Source: Elusimicrobia bacterium CG1_02_56_21
GTDB taxonomy: Bacteria > Elusimicrobiota > Elusimicrobia > Elusimicrobiales > UBA9959
DNA length: 32,234 nucleotides
Reading direction: 5' to 3'
Assembly (NCBI GenBank): GCA_001871115.1
Contig: MNUR01000139.1
Coordinates: 1-32,234, forward strand
The notes under the pieces are model-generated. The model had not been told where the DNA came from. It worked only from the letters and a program-made list of their open reading frames with translations, and ran no database searches. Shown piece after piece: positions 1 to 8,292 of this stretch; position 1 is the stretch's first letter; every line of letters begins with the position of its first letter. Position numbers and translations under genes: made by a program.

Positions 1-1535
1 TAACCGGAACCGTGTATTCCCAGAAAATACCTTATGCCAAGGTGCAGTCAGGTGCTTATATAATGGCCTATAACGACACCTATAATGGGAACAATCCTAC
101 CCTGCCTCTGCCGCTGCTTAAGACTATGACGGGCACGGATGGAACCTACAGGCTTACAGGTCTTATTCCGGGTGATACTTATAAAGTATTCCTCAAAGTA
201 CCCGGCAAGTATACGCTGAATCAGTCGACTGAGGCTATTTCCGGCAATATTGCCGGCATAGACTTCACTATGCTGCCCAAACCGTTGGACCTGGAGATAT
301 TCGGCAGGCTCAATACCGAGGCCGGCCTCTACGAGTTCACGGTTCTGAACCCGAAGGACTTTAAAGAGGGCGAAGCCAAGTGGAGCGCATCCCCCTATAA
401 CTCCGGCTCGGCTGCCATCCTGGACCTGCAGGAAAAGTCCACCGGAGAGCTTTATGGGTCCATCCCGCTGGCTTCCCTCACGGCAAACATTACCTATGTG
501 CTTCACGCTAATGCCACGTCTTACTCTAACAAGACTGTAACCAGGGAAATACTGTTCGGCCAGGGCCTTAAGGGCAACTCCGAGCAGCATATCGACAACG
601 CTATCCTGGGCGACGACACTGACGACGGCTTTGGCCGCAAGAACAACGAGGCCGCCATGGACAAGTCGGGAGAAGACGCCTCCGCCCTGTCCTTCCCGAC
701 AGGCGCGGTTCTGCCGGTCTCTACGGGTGCCATCCCCACCTGCTCTTTCAAAGGCGAGGATGCGGGCGACGACAATGTTGCTGACATGGTAGCGTCTCTG
801 GGAGAAGAAGCCTTTGCCGGAGACGTCTACACCGTATCCCTCGACAGCGTCAGCATAAACCCCGACAAGGGCTTTGACCTGACCTTGTCTTATGATAAGG
901 ACTCCTCGGACCTGGACGACATTACTATCGCCCGGTACGAAGACAGCACCGACACCTGGGAAGAAGTCCCCGGCCTGGCCACTATCAACCCCGTACAGGG
1001 CACGATACAGGTAAGGCTTAAGACCCTGGCCTCGGTCCTGGCTGTAAAGAACGGCAAGGACAGAACCCGGTTCTCTTCCTTTAACGGGCGGGAATACGTG
1101 GTAAGGCCGCAGGCCGGCGGAAGCAGCACTTCCGGCGGAACCTTCGCGGTGGTCAGGCCTTCCATAGCCGGAGTAGGGACGGTGGGCCCCAAGCTGAAGG
1201 TATTCAACTATCCCAACCCCTTCAACCTGAAGGATAAGGCCGTCACTAATAATCACGGGCTTCCGACTACTACTGTTAACGGCACGGTGATCCACGTGGA
1301 AGTTCCCGCCGGCAACGGCGGCCCGGGGCATATAAGGATATACACCCTGGCCGGAGAGCTGGTAAAGGATATCAGCGCTTCCTTCACGGAGAATACCTAT
1401 AACTATATAGGCTGGGACGGGCATAATAGCGGTGGGCAGGAAGTTGCCAACGGCGTGTATTACGGCGTCGTGGAAATGTCCGGCAAGTCGCCAAAGCTTA
1501 AAGACGCCACCTTCAAGATGGCCGTGATAAAGTAA
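1..1535 (+). CDS. Giant secreted mosaic protein, C-terminal part only (carboxypeptidase-regulatory-like domain plus FlgD-like/T9SS-type C-terminal domain)
   Basis: The reading frame is open from base 3 with no stop before the window edge, and the visible protein (about 510 residues) starts inside a domain, so the 5' part is missing. The first ~100 residues look like a carboxypeptidase-regulatory-like beta-sandwich (a GTV strand, then TGTDGTYRLTGLIPGDTY). A beta-rich region follows with the pattern PTGAVLPVS...LTLSYDKD...ARYEDSTDTWEEVPG. The last ~110 residues (nt ~1200-1535) form a FlgD-Ig/T9SS type A-like domain: FNYPNPFN, IRIYTLAGELVKDI, WDGHNSGGQEVANGVYYG. Every segment matches, in the same order, the C-terminus of the 2970-aa protein at 8384-17296, so this is probably the end of a comparably large paralogue. 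It is followed after 22 bases by a PorV-like gene. The domain calls are by eye and the role, secreted or surface-attached, is inferred. Confidence 0.85.
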   Translation, partial: TGTVYSQKIPYAKVQSGAYIMAYNDTYNGNNPTLPLPLLKTMTGTDGTYRLTGLIPGDTYKVFLKVPGKYTLNQSTEAISGNIAGIDFTMLPKPLDLEIFGRLNTEAGLYEFTVLNPKDFKEGEAKWSASPYNSGSAAILDLQEKSTGELYGSIPLASLTANITYVLHANATSYSNKTVTREILFGQGLKGNSEQHIDNAILGDDTDDGFGRKNNEAAMDKSGEDASALSFPTGAVLPVSTGAIPTCSFKGEDAGDDNVADMVASLGEEAFAGDVYTVSLDSVSINPDKGFDLTLSYDKDSSDLDDITIARYEDSTDTWEEVPGLATINPVQGTIQVRLKTLASVLAVKNGKDRTRFSSFNGREYVVRPQAGGSSTSGGTFAVVRPSIAGVGTVGPKLKVFNYPNPFNLKDKAVTNNHGLPTTTVNGTVIHVEVPAGNGGPGHIRIYTLAGELVKDISASFTENTYNYIGWDGHNSGGQEVANGVYYGVVEMSGKSPKLKDATFKMAVIK

Positions 1536-1557
1536 CCAGCTTAACTGAGGAGAGACT

Positions 1558-2466
1558 ATGAAATATAAAATATGGCTTTCAGCGGCATTAATGCTGGCGA
1601 CGCCGGCGGTCTACGGGGCCGGCGCGGGAACCACGGGAGCGAGCTTTCTTAAAGTGGGCGTGGGGGCCAGGGAACTGGCCCTCGGCTCCGCGGCTAGCGT
1701 GCTTACCGAGGGGGCGAACGCCTCCAACTGGAACCCCGGCAAACTGGCCGAGCTTAAACAGAAAAGCCTGAGCGCAAGCTACAATATGCTTTTTATAGAC
1801 GAAACCCAGGGCGCTCTTAACTACGCCACCCCGCTTAGCGGCGGAGAAAGCGTGGTTGGCGTCGGGATCAACTACCTTACCGTAGCCGATATAGAAAAGC
1901 GGCTTACCGACAGCGATACGGCTGATTCCAAGTTCGATAATACGAACATGGCTTTTACCCTGTCTTACGCCAGGGCGGAAGTCAGGCCCGGTTTGTCGCT
2001 GGGTGCTAACCTGAAATATATCTCCCAGAAACTGGATACCGCGGACGATAAAGCGGTGGCTTTCGACCTCGGCTCCGCTTATAAGCTCAGCGATGCCTGG
2101 ACCGCGGCTTTCGTGGTGCAGAACCTGGGAACCAGCATAGGCCCGGATAAACTGCCCCTGACCTTTAAGGGCGGAGCCGCTGCCAGCTTCCTTGACGGGA
2201 AACTGGCCGCAGGCGCGGACCTGGACTGGCTGGCTAATGATGAGCGGTTTTACCTGTCTTTGGGCGGGGAATACCTGCTTAACAGCAACTTCGCCTTCAG
2301 GGCCGGCTACCAGTTCGGCCACAGCGCCGATAAACTGGGCAGCAGCTTGGTCGGCCTCGGCGCCGGTATCGGCCTCAAGTTCGACCGGTTCAGCCTGGAC
2401 TACGCTTATGTGCCTTTCGGCGACCTGGGCGACACTCACAGGATGACGCTGGGCTTTAATTTTTAG
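1558..2466 (+). CDS. PorV/PorQ-family (UPF0164-like) outer-membrane beta-barrel protein
   Basis: 302 aa. Signal peptide about residues 1-20 (MKYKIWLSAALMLATPAVYG), then the family-typical start AGAGTTGASFLKVGVGAREL and the motif SNWNPGKLAEL, a variant of the usual NPAGLA. The rest is alternating beta strands, with VQNLGTSIG and AFRAGYQFG, and the protein ends in aromatic F (GFNF), as expected of an outer-membrane barrel. GAGGAG lies 7-12 bases before the ATG. In Type IX secretion PorV binds the C-terminal domain of cargo and passes it to the attachment machinery. That this protein does the same for the upstream FlgD-tailed protein is inferred from adjacency. It is a paralogue of the 309-aa protein at 17353-18282, which also directly follows a giant protein gene. 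Confidence 0.85.
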   Translation: MKYKIWLSAALMLATPAVYGAGAGTTGASFLKVGVGARELALGSAASVLTEGANASNWNPGKLAELKQKSLSASYNMLFIDETQGALNYATPLSGGESVVGVGINYLTVADIEKRLTDSDTADSKFDNTNMAFTLSYARAEVRPGLSLGANLKYISQKLDTADDKAVAFDLGSAYKLSDAWTAAFVVQNLGTSIGPDKLPLTFKGGAAASFLDGKLAAGADLDWLANDERFYLSLGGEYLLNSNFAFRAGYQFGHSADKLGSSLVGLGAGIGLKFDRFSLDYAYVPFGDLGDTHRMTLGFNF

Positions 2467-2485
2467 TCCGCTGTAAAATGGACTA

Positions 2486-2524
2486 AATCCCGCGCTTTTC
2501 CCTGTAAGGGACTGGTGCGGGATT
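2486..2524 (+). other. Nested inverted repeat between PorV-like and barrel genes
   Basis: AATCCCGC (2486-2493) pairs perfectly with GCGGGATT (2517-2524), and inside it CCCT (2500-2503) pairs with AGGG (2507-2510). No T-run follows, so it is a poor intrinsic terminator. It lies 20 bases after the PorV-like stop and about 27 before the next ribosome-binding site. It could be an intercistronic RNA hairpin that stabilises or tunes expression of the upstream gene. Confidence 0.5.
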
Positions 2525-2563
2525 GCCATGTAAGAAGTATAAAATACATCGAGAGGAACTGAC

Positions 2564-3787
2564 TTGAAAAACTTAATATTATCTCTGCTCTTGTTGGCGC
2601 CGGCCCTGGCCGGGGCTGAAGGTTTTGAACTAATGGGAAAGCTGGACCTTGCCGGGGGCCAGTATTTCTTTGAGAACCAAAGCGGGGCCGTTAACGGCTA
2701 CGGACTTTTTGACGCGCAGCTGGCTAAAAGCTATTCCTCCAGCTCCGGTTTCTTTATCAGCGCCCGTTCGGCTTATACAGGCTTCAAGCAGGTCAACGAA
2801 CTGGCCGGCGGCGGAACCCTTTTCCAGCAGAGCCTGGATAATTCCCTCGGTTTCAAGTGGATCAAGCGCTATGAGGGCGGATATTCCCTTAAGCCCCGGG
2901 CCGGGATTAAAAACCAGCTTTTCAGGGAAACAAAGGACGAGAAATGGGGCAAAGGTCTTTATGACTTCAACCGCTACGAGGGCGGGCTTACGCTTGAGCG
3001 CAAGACGCGCCTCGGCCTGTCCACCCCCTGGATCTACCAGCTTTCCTGGGACGTCTATTATACCCGCTACGCCCGCTTTAAAACCCTGGCCAGCCAGTAC
3101 GGCCAGGAAATAGCGGCGCCCAACCCCGGCAGCCGTACTCTGGATACGATCACTAACCAGTTCTCCTATGACAGCGAATTCGACCTGCCGGGCTTTCTGA
3201 AGGCCGATGTCTTTGTAGCGCTGTCTATGATAGGGTACCAGGACCAGAAAGTGATAAATTCGGAAGGCAGATACCTTTCCTCAAAGCGTTCCGATTCGTA
3301 CCAGGCGCTTAACCTTGCTCTTTCAAAGAGGTATAACGACATTGATATACTCGGTGGCGTCCGCCCGGTGATGGGCCTCAGTTTCGGGGTGTCCAACCTC
3401 TTCTCTAACCAGAACCACCTGGATACCGACCCGGCGCATTTGAAATACATCCGCGGCTATTACGATTACTGGGAAGCCCGCATGGGGCCCAGCGCGCAGT
3501 TTACCTGCGTCGGCACCGGCTTTGTGACCCGCCTCAGCTACGAGTTCGCGATACGCCGCTACGGGAACAGGCTCTCGCAGAAAGGCGACGGCTCTTACAC
3601 TTCGTCCAGGCTGGGGCAGTATTCGGGCAGTTTTACCGCTGAAGCCGTTTACCCCGTCTACCGCAGTATTGACGTTAAGCTGCAGGGCAACTGGGCTACT
3701 TCACGCTCCAATAACCGCTATGAGCAGGTTTACAGGTATAACTACGAAAGCGCAATGTATTTTGCCGGTCTGGAATGGAGGTTCTAG
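2564..3787 (+). CDS. Outer-membrane beta-barrel protein, unknown function (copy 1)
   Basis: 407 aa with a TTG start. GAGAGGA at 2551-2557 is well spaced from it and the signal peptide begins right there (MKNLILSLLLLAPALAGA). After residue ~20 the protein is made of alternating strands rich in Tyr, Ser and Gly and ends LEWRF, a terminal-aromatic barrel signature. I do not recognise a named family. It is clearly paralogous to the 411-aa protein at 7056-8291: both have ELAGGG near residue 80-90, ET[KR]DEKWG.GL[YF]D[FY]N in the first half, and YRYNY...GLEW.F at the end. The next gene starts one base after its stop, and the ribosome-binding site of that gene lies inside this CDS, so the two are probably translated together. 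Role is unknown; a porin-like channel or assembly scaffold is possible. Confidence 0.85.
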   Translation: MKNLILSLLLLAPALAGAEGFELMGKLDLAGGQYFFENQSGAVNGYGLFDAQLAKSYSSSSGFFISARSAYTGFKQVNELAGGGTLFQQSLDNSLGFKWIKRYEGGYSLKPRAGIKNQLFRETKDEKWGKGLYDFNRYEGGLTLERKTRLGLSTPWIYQLSWDVYYTRYARFKTLASQYGQEIAAPNPGSRTLDTITNQFSYDSEFDLPGFLKADVFVALSMIGYQDQKVINSEGRYLSSKRSDSYQALNLALSKRYNDIDILGGVRPVMGLSFGVSNLFSNQNHLDTDPAHLKYIRGYYDYWEARMGPSAQFTCVGTGFVTRLSYEFAIRRYGNRLSQKGDGSYTSSRLGQYSGSFTAEAVYPVYRSIDVKLQGNWATSRSNNRYEQVYRYNYESAMYFAGLEWRF

Positions 3788-3788
3788 T

Positions 3789-5417
3789 ATGAAATATTTT
3801 CTTCTCTTAGCCGCCCTGGTTTTTTTCGCTCAGCCGGCGGACGCCGCCGTGCCCAGGGGGATCATGCTGGTTCCCAGCGGTAATGTGGAGGCCCGCCCGG
3901 ACGCTGCTTCGGACTGGACCCGGGTGCGGGGCAGGACAAGGATAGCGGTCGGTTCCGAGGTCCGCACCGGAAAAAATTCCAAAGCCGGCGTTTTCTTTTC
4001 GGACGGGTCCAGGTTCCTGCTCGGGAACAACAGCGTTTTTGCCGTAGAGGATACCAGCAAGAAAAAAGCCGGCTTCAAGCTTAAATTGGGCCGTCTTAAA
4101 GCTATAGTTTCCGGGTTTTTTGCCAGCCGCTTCGTCGTGCGCACCCCGGCGGCCGTCTGCGCCGTGCGCGGCACGGAATTCGACCTGGAGGTGGGGGAGG
4201 ACGGGAATACCGGCATGAACGTTACCGAAGGCCTTGTAGAAGTGAACGATTCCAAGGGCGCCATGGCGGTGGTTTCTTCCGAAGAAAAAATACATATAGG
4301 CATGGACGGAATGTCCAAGCCGGAGTCCATGTCCCTTACGGACGAAAATATCGGCCAGGCTGCCCGCCCTATGGCCGTGTACCGGGACTCGGCGCGCGAG
4401 CGCACCCGCACTATGCTCGAAGAGATGCGCAACCGCGAGCTTAAAGCCAATGAATCCCAGCTGGGCAAAGATTCAATAGACGCTTTCGGGCGCCGCGTGC
4501 GCCTGGAAGAATATCTGCTGAGGCCCACTGACAAAGAATTCCAGTTGCTTTTCCTCAGCCGCCGCGCCGAGCAGGACCGCCTGGACTGGGGCCAGCTGAC
4601 TGAAAGGTTCAATTCCAAAATACCCGACGATATAAGCGAAGTGGGTAAGATAATAAGCGGCATGTATTTCTCCAGGACCGCGCCCGCCAACTGGCTGACC
4701 TATTTTGAGGTTTACCTGACCAATACGGTAGACAGCATAAAGGAAACCATAGACTTCTCGGCGCCAGAGCGTATAAACTTCAAGGGTTTTACCGGAGGGG
4801 TCACTGATGACTTCAGATATTATCCCGGAACTATAGATTACAGGCAGATCCTTTCAGGGCCCGGTGTAGCTGCCTTGGCTTCCGCAGGTTCGCTTACGGG
4901 TACTGGTCTGACCAGCCTGGCTTCTGACGAGCGCGTGCAGTTCCGGCAGGTACAGGATTATGGCTCAACTAATGCCAGTCGTTTCACCTGGACGCAAAAA
5001 GTAGTTAACGCTTACGGAATACTGACCGACATGTACCAGGTTACTATGGCACCTTCACTCACTGCCGAAGTAGACGCCGGGGGTATTCCTACCTTATATA
5101 ACGCGGATATAGAGCCTCCTGCCGTCATATCCTACCCGAGCGGGCCAGGCATGGCGGATTATATGGTGGCAAGCACCTATGCCGACGGTTCCACCGTTTC
5201 TTCCAGGAAGCTGCTGGTATCCAATGAGGGCGAAATACTGAATATGGCGGGAAATCCTAATTCAAATACCTTCCTGGCTGAAGGCAGTTTCAATCTTGAA
5301 ATGGTCATTGATTCTAACCTCTTCCAGGGCCGCAATATAGACGTATTGTTCGCCCCTGAAATACTTACCCAGAAGAAGGACGCTACCGCTACGGCCGATA
5401 CTTTTCCTATAGACTGA
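3789..5417 (+). CDS. Secreted FecR-domain protein (copy 1)
   Basis: 542 aa from the ATG at 3789. An in-frame start further upstream (3669) would put the protein inside the preceding gene and hide the signal peptide, so I reject it. GGAGG about 8 bases upstream supports 3789. Signal peptide about residues 1-19 (MKYFLLLAALVFFAQPADA). A FecR-type domain covers about 20-175: GNVEARPDAASDWTRVRG, GSEVRTGKNSKAGVFFSDGS, then VRTPAAVCAVRGTEFD. The remaining ~370 residues are an unassigned, probably beta-rich region shared with the paralogue at 5568-7016: DAFGRRVRLEEYLLRP and, near the end, LFQGRNIDVLFAPEIL. It lacks the cytoplasmic N-terminus and mid-protein membrane segment of classical FecR sigma-factor regulators, so a periplasmic or cell-envelope role beside the barrel protein is more likely. 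That role is inferred. Confidence 0.85.
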   Translation: MKYFLLLAALVFFAQPADAAVPRGIMLVPSGNVEARPDAASDWTRVRGRTRIAVGSEVRTGKNSKAGVFFSDGSRFLLGNNSVFAVEDTSKKKAGFKLKLGRLKAIVSGFFASRFVVRTPAAVCAVRGTEFDLEVGEDGNTGMNVTEGLVEVNDSKGAMAVVSSEEKIHIGMDGMSKPESMSLTDENIGQAARPMAVYRDSARERTRTMLEEMRNRELKANESQLGKDSIDAFGRRVRLEEYLLRPTDKEFQLLFLSRRAEQDRLDWGQLTERFNSKIPDDISEVGKIISGMYFSRTAPANWLTYFEVYLTNTVDSIKETIDFSAPERINFKGFTGGVTDDFRYYPGTIDYRQILSGPGVAALASAGSLTGTGLTSLASDERVQFRQVQDYGSTNASRFTWTQKVVNAYGILTDMYQVTMAPSLTAEVDAGGIPTLYNADIEPPAVISYPSGPGMADYMVASTYADGSTVSSRKLLVSNEGEILNMAGNPNSNTFLAEGSFNLEMVIDSNLFQGRNIDVLFAPEILTQKKDATATADTFPID

Positions 5418-5456
5418 CGCATCAAGCCGCCGTACAAACAGTTTGCTTTTTTTATA

Positions 5457-5485
5457 TTGACAGAACCCGGCCTATATCTTAAGAT
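5457..5485 (+). promoter_or_regulatory. Candidate sigma70-type promoter for the second FecR/barrel pair
   Basis: A perfect -35 TTGACA (5457-5462) is followed after exactly 17 bases by TAAGAT (5480-5485), which matches the -10 consensus at four of six positions. Initiation would fall near 5492, giving a leader of roughly 75 bases to the FecR gene at 5568. The promoter overlaps the terminator-like hairpin at 5460-5507. Confidence 0.55.
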
Positions 5486-5507
5486 ATGGGCTGTTGGTTC
5501 TGTTTTT
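5460..5507 (+). terminator. Terminator-like hairpin between the two FecR genes
   Basis: ACAGAACC (5460-5467) pairs perfectly with GGTTCTGT (5496-5503), followed directly by a T-run (TTTTT, then CCTGTTTT). Inside the loop is the 14-bp palindrome ATATCTTAAGATAT (5474-5487). It lies 42 bases after the first FecR stop, which suits an intrinsic terminator, although the loop is long (28 nt) unless the inner palindrome also folds. Confidence 0.6.
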
Positions 5508-5567
5508 CCTGTTTTAGCACATGTTCCCGGTGGGGTGCATCAATTGGATTTATTTAAGGAGTATGTC

Positions 5568-7016
5568 ATGAAACTAATACTTGTTTCAGCGGCTTTGCTT
5601 TTTGCTTGCCGCGTCTGCGACGCGGCCTATGTCGGCGCGCTGCGCGGCAATGTAGACCTGAAAAAAAACGGTTCGCCCGTATGGACGCGCCTGGCGGACG
5701 GGCAAAAAACACCCCTTGGACCCGGCGACGAACTGCGTACCGCCAGGGCTTCAACCGTGAACGTCTATATGGACGACGGCTCAAGGGTCAAATTAGCGCC
5801 GCTTTCAGCTTTCAAAATTAAGGAGGAGAATAAGGACTCGGTTTCTCTGGGCCTTTTCTTCGGCCGGGTCCGGTCCTGGGTAAAGAAATTCTCCAGGAAA
5901 TTCGAAGTGCGTACGCCGTCGGCCGTCTGCGCCGTGCGCGGAACCGACTTTATGGTTTCGGCCGACGCTGACGGGAACAGCCGGGTGGAGGTTTATGAGG
6001 GCAGTGTTCTGGCCGGGGATAATAGCGGAAATACAGCCCTTGTGCGGGAAGGCCAGTTCTCGGCCATTCCTAAAGGCGGCAGAATGAACGAGCCGGCGGA
6101 CAATCCTGACGGGCCCAATGATATGAATTCATCCATAGGCAACCCCTCCCAGATAGCCAGGGCCGAGATCTACGGAGAGATATCTAAAGAGGATGTGCTG
6201 GCCCGCGCCCAGGAAGAGATGCAGTCCGCCGAATACCAGACCCGTAAGGTAGCAATAGACGCCTTCGGAAACCGGGTCCGGATGGAGGAATATACCATAA
6301 GGCCAGAAGCCAATCAGTTTAAATACGTGGTTCTCAATACCCGCGGAGACCGGTTTGACTTCGGAAAGATACTCTTCACTTTCAACGCGGCATTGCCTGC
6401 CGACCTCTCACAGGCCACTTCCAGGATGATCACCTCGCCCGGTTCGGCCGCGCCGGAGTGGTACCTGACCGCTATGAACAGCGTTATGAGCAATACCACC
6501 GACAAGGTGACTGAAGACGCGCTTAACGGAACTATGGTCTCCAATGGCAGCCTCTCCAGCCCGGCCTATAATTTGGTTTTCGGGGATTACTCTTTCTATG
6601 CGGCCGGCCCCTCCGAGGCCGCTGACAACGGCGGCCTGGGCAAATGGATCTGGACCAAGACTAATTATAATGTGGGTACCGGCCTGGCGGATTTCGTGGC
6701 CTATCTCGGCCAGCCTACTGCGCCAGTGCTGGACGCCTCTAATCCATCCGGGGACGCTGTTTTTCACAGTTATACAAAGAACACCTTTTCAGAAGGAACC
6801 TGGATAGCCGCGCGGGACTTTGTTCTGTTCGACGACGGGAAAATACTCTCTGCCGGGGATTTCGGGGCCGGGCTCAGTCCGGGAGAAACCGTGGACCAGG
6901 TAACCGACCGCCTTAACTTCGAGAGGGTGTATACGAGTTCGCTTTTTGGCGGGCGCACCATAGATGTTATGTACTCCGCCAAGCTGCTCAAAGAAGCCGG
7001 CCTGCTGAGGTTCTGA
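5568..7016 (+). CDS. Secreted FecR-domain protein (copy 2)
   Basis: 482 aa from the ATG at 5568. AAGGAG at 5556-5561 and the signal peptide (MKLILVSAALLFACRVCDA) decide this start over one at 5457. The FecR-type domain covers about residues 20-165: GNVDLKKNGSPVWTRL, GDELRTARASTVNVYMDDGS, then VRTPSAVCAVRGTDF. The C-terminal ~300 residues match the first FecR protein in places (IDAFGNRVRMEEYTIRP; SLFGGRTIDVMYSAKLL), so the two are diverged paralogues. A beta-barrel gene follows 39 bases downstream, the reverse of the barrel-then-FecR order of the first pair. I infer an envelope protein working with the barrel; there is no sigma factor or TonB receptor nearby to suggest iron-type signalling. 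Confidence 0.85.
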   Translation: MKLILVSAALLFACRVCDAAYVGALRGNVDLKKNGSPVWTRLADGQKTPLGPGDELRTARASTVNVYMDDGSRVKLAPLSAFKIKEENKDSVSLGLFFGRVRSWVKKFSRKFEVRTPSAVCAVRGTDFMVSADADGNSRVEVYEGSVLAGDNSGNTALVREGQFSAIPKGGRMNEPADNPDGPNDMNSSIGNPSQIARAEIYGEISKEDVLARAQEEMQSAEYQTRKVAIDAFGNRVRMEEYTIRPEANQFKYVVLNTRGDRFDFGKILFTFNAALPADLSQATSRMITSPGSAAPEWYLTAMNSVMSNTTDKVTEDALNGTMVSNGSLSSPAYNLVFGDYSFYAAGPSEAADNGGLGKWIWTKTNYNVGTGLADFVAYLGQPTAPVLDASNPSGDAVFHSYTKNTFSEGTWIAARDFVLFDDGKILSAGDFGAGLSPGETVDQVTDRLNFERVYTSSLFGGRTIDVMYSAKLLKEAGLLRF

Positions 7017-7025
7017 AGAGTAAAT

Positions 7026-7039
7026 TATCAAGCTTGATA
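7026..7039. promoter_or_regulatory. Perfect 14-bp palindrome before barrel gene copy 2
   Basis: TATCAAGCTTGATA is its own reverse complement, sitting between the FecR stop (7016) and the ribosome-binding site AGAGAGA of the barrel gene at 7056. It could be a dimeric repressor operator or a small RNA hairpin. There is no further support. Confidence 0.35.
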
Positions 7040-7055
7040 GTTAGAGAGAAAATTA

Positions 7056-8291
7056 ATGAATAAAAAAACTTTTTTCACATCTTTATTAGTACTCACCCTG
7101 CTCTCGCCGGGGCTGTTTATTCCGGCAGCCCGCGCGGGGGCAAAAATAACGCCGGTGGCCGATATTTCACTGTTCGGCGGCAAGTATTATTTGGATTCCG
7201 ACGCCGCTTCTTTCCGGGGCCGGTTGGACGCCTATTTCTCTCCCGCTATCAAATTGTCGGATAACCACGATCTTATCCCTGTGTATTCCGGAAATTATTC
7301 GGGCACCCAGGACATACAGGAACTGGCCGGCGGCGGGGTTTTGACCCGCAAGCGCCAGGCTCACACCGTTTCCCTGAAGTATATCTATACCAGGGAGTTC
7401 GACAAGTATAAGCCCCGCATTTCCTACTCGAAAGCGGGCATCCAGGAAACCAGGGACGAGAAGTGGGGGGACGGGCTTTTTGATTACAATACTCTCTCCC
7501 TCGGCTTTGAAGCTGAGCAGGAGCGGCCGTACGGAACCTTTACCGAGTCTTATGACTTCTACAAGGTGGCGTATCCCAATTACAGCACGCTGCTCTCCCG
7601 GTCGCAGTCCGTTTTCAACGATACCACAACCTTTAACGAACTTTCCTCCAATGCCGGGGAAAATCCCCTGGACAATATCAGCCACCGCCTTGGTTTTGCG
7701 TACGCCTGGTTCCCGGAGCCGCTCAGTCTTAAGGCCGGCTACGATTTTACCTACCGCACCTACGGCGACCAGGCCCTCGCGGCCCGGCCGGTTACCGGCC
7801 AGTCCCCTTTTAAGAGCGATAAGCGCGCGGATATAATGCAGAACTTCAGTCTTAAAGCCAGCCGCGCCTTTAAGCCGCTTTATCTCAGCCTGAGCGGGCG
7901 TTTCGGCTGGCTGAGTTCCAACCAGGCGTCTTATGATTCCACCCGCAGCAAGTATATGGAAGATTATTACAGTTATACGGAATTATCCCTGAGCCCGGCG
8001 ATGAGCCTGGTTTTAAAGAACGGGACCCAGTTCAGTTTCGGCCTGGACTGGCGGCGTATTTATTATCTGGGCCGCCTTAAGCAGGACGCTGCCGGGAACT
8101 ACGGCAGCTCCAAAATAAACCAGACCTTCTGGTTAAGCTCTATTTCGGCCCGCTACCCGGTCTTTAGCCGGTTCTTTGCCCGGGCCGCCTATAATTACCA
8201 GATTTCGGGTTCCAATATGAAGTACGAGGATAATTACAGGTATAACTACAGGGCCAGCACTTATTTAATGGGGCTGGAGTGGGAGTTTTAA
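7056..8291 (+). CDS. Outer-membrane beta-barrel protein, unknown function (copy 2)
   Basis: 411 aa. Signal peptide about 1-27 (MNKKTFFTSLLVLTLLSPGL... ending AARAG). The mature part is alternating beta strands with many Tyr and Ser residues and ends GLEWEF, a terminal-aromatic outer-membrane signature. Shared with the 407-aa barrel at 2564-3787: ELAGGG, ETRDEKWGDGLFDYN, and the closing NYRYNYRASTYLMGLEWEF. AGAGAGA precedes the ATG by 8 bases. Probably co-transcribed with the FecR gene upstream. No recognised substrate or named family; the duplication together with a FecR partner suggests the barrel and FecR proteins act as a pair. Confidence 0.85.
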   Translation: MNKKTFFTSLLVLTLLSPGLFIPAARAGAKITPVADISLFGGKYYLDSDAASFRGRLDAYFSPAIKLSDNHDLIPVYSGNYSGTQDIQELAGGGVLTRKRQAHTVSLKYIYTREFDKYKPRISYSKAGIQETRDEKWGDGLFDYNTLSLGFEAEQERPYGTFTESYDFYKVAYPNYSTLLSRSQSVFNDTTTFNELSSNAGENPLDNISHRLGFAYAWFPEPLSLKAGYDFTYRTYGDQALAARPVTGQSPFKSDKRADIMQNFSLKASRAFKPLYLSLSGRFGWLSSNQASYDSTRSKYMEDYYSYTELSLSPAMSLVLKNGTQFSFGLDWRRIYYLGRLKQDAAGNYGSSKINQTFWLSSISARYPVFSRFFARAAYNYQISGSNMKYEDNYRYNYRASTYLMGLEWEF

Positions 8292-8292
8292 G

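Noticed and set aside
48..1424. Long minus-strand open frame (458 codons) opposite the first giant protein
   Set aside because: It lies entirely antisense to a gene with clear domain homology, has low-complexity composition, and no ribosome-binding site or family signal. GC-rich codon bias opens such frames. The same applies to 1588-2529 and 14375-15550 on the minus strand.
3669..3788. Upstream extension of the first FecR protein
   Set aside because: The extra 40 residues fall inside the preceding barrel gene and would bury an excellent signal peptide; a GGAGG site supports the start at 3789.
3789..7016. FecR proteins as anti-sigma regulators of iron uptake
   Set aside because: No cytoplasmic N-terminal domain, no internal membrane helix, no ECF sigma factor and no TonB receptor nearby.
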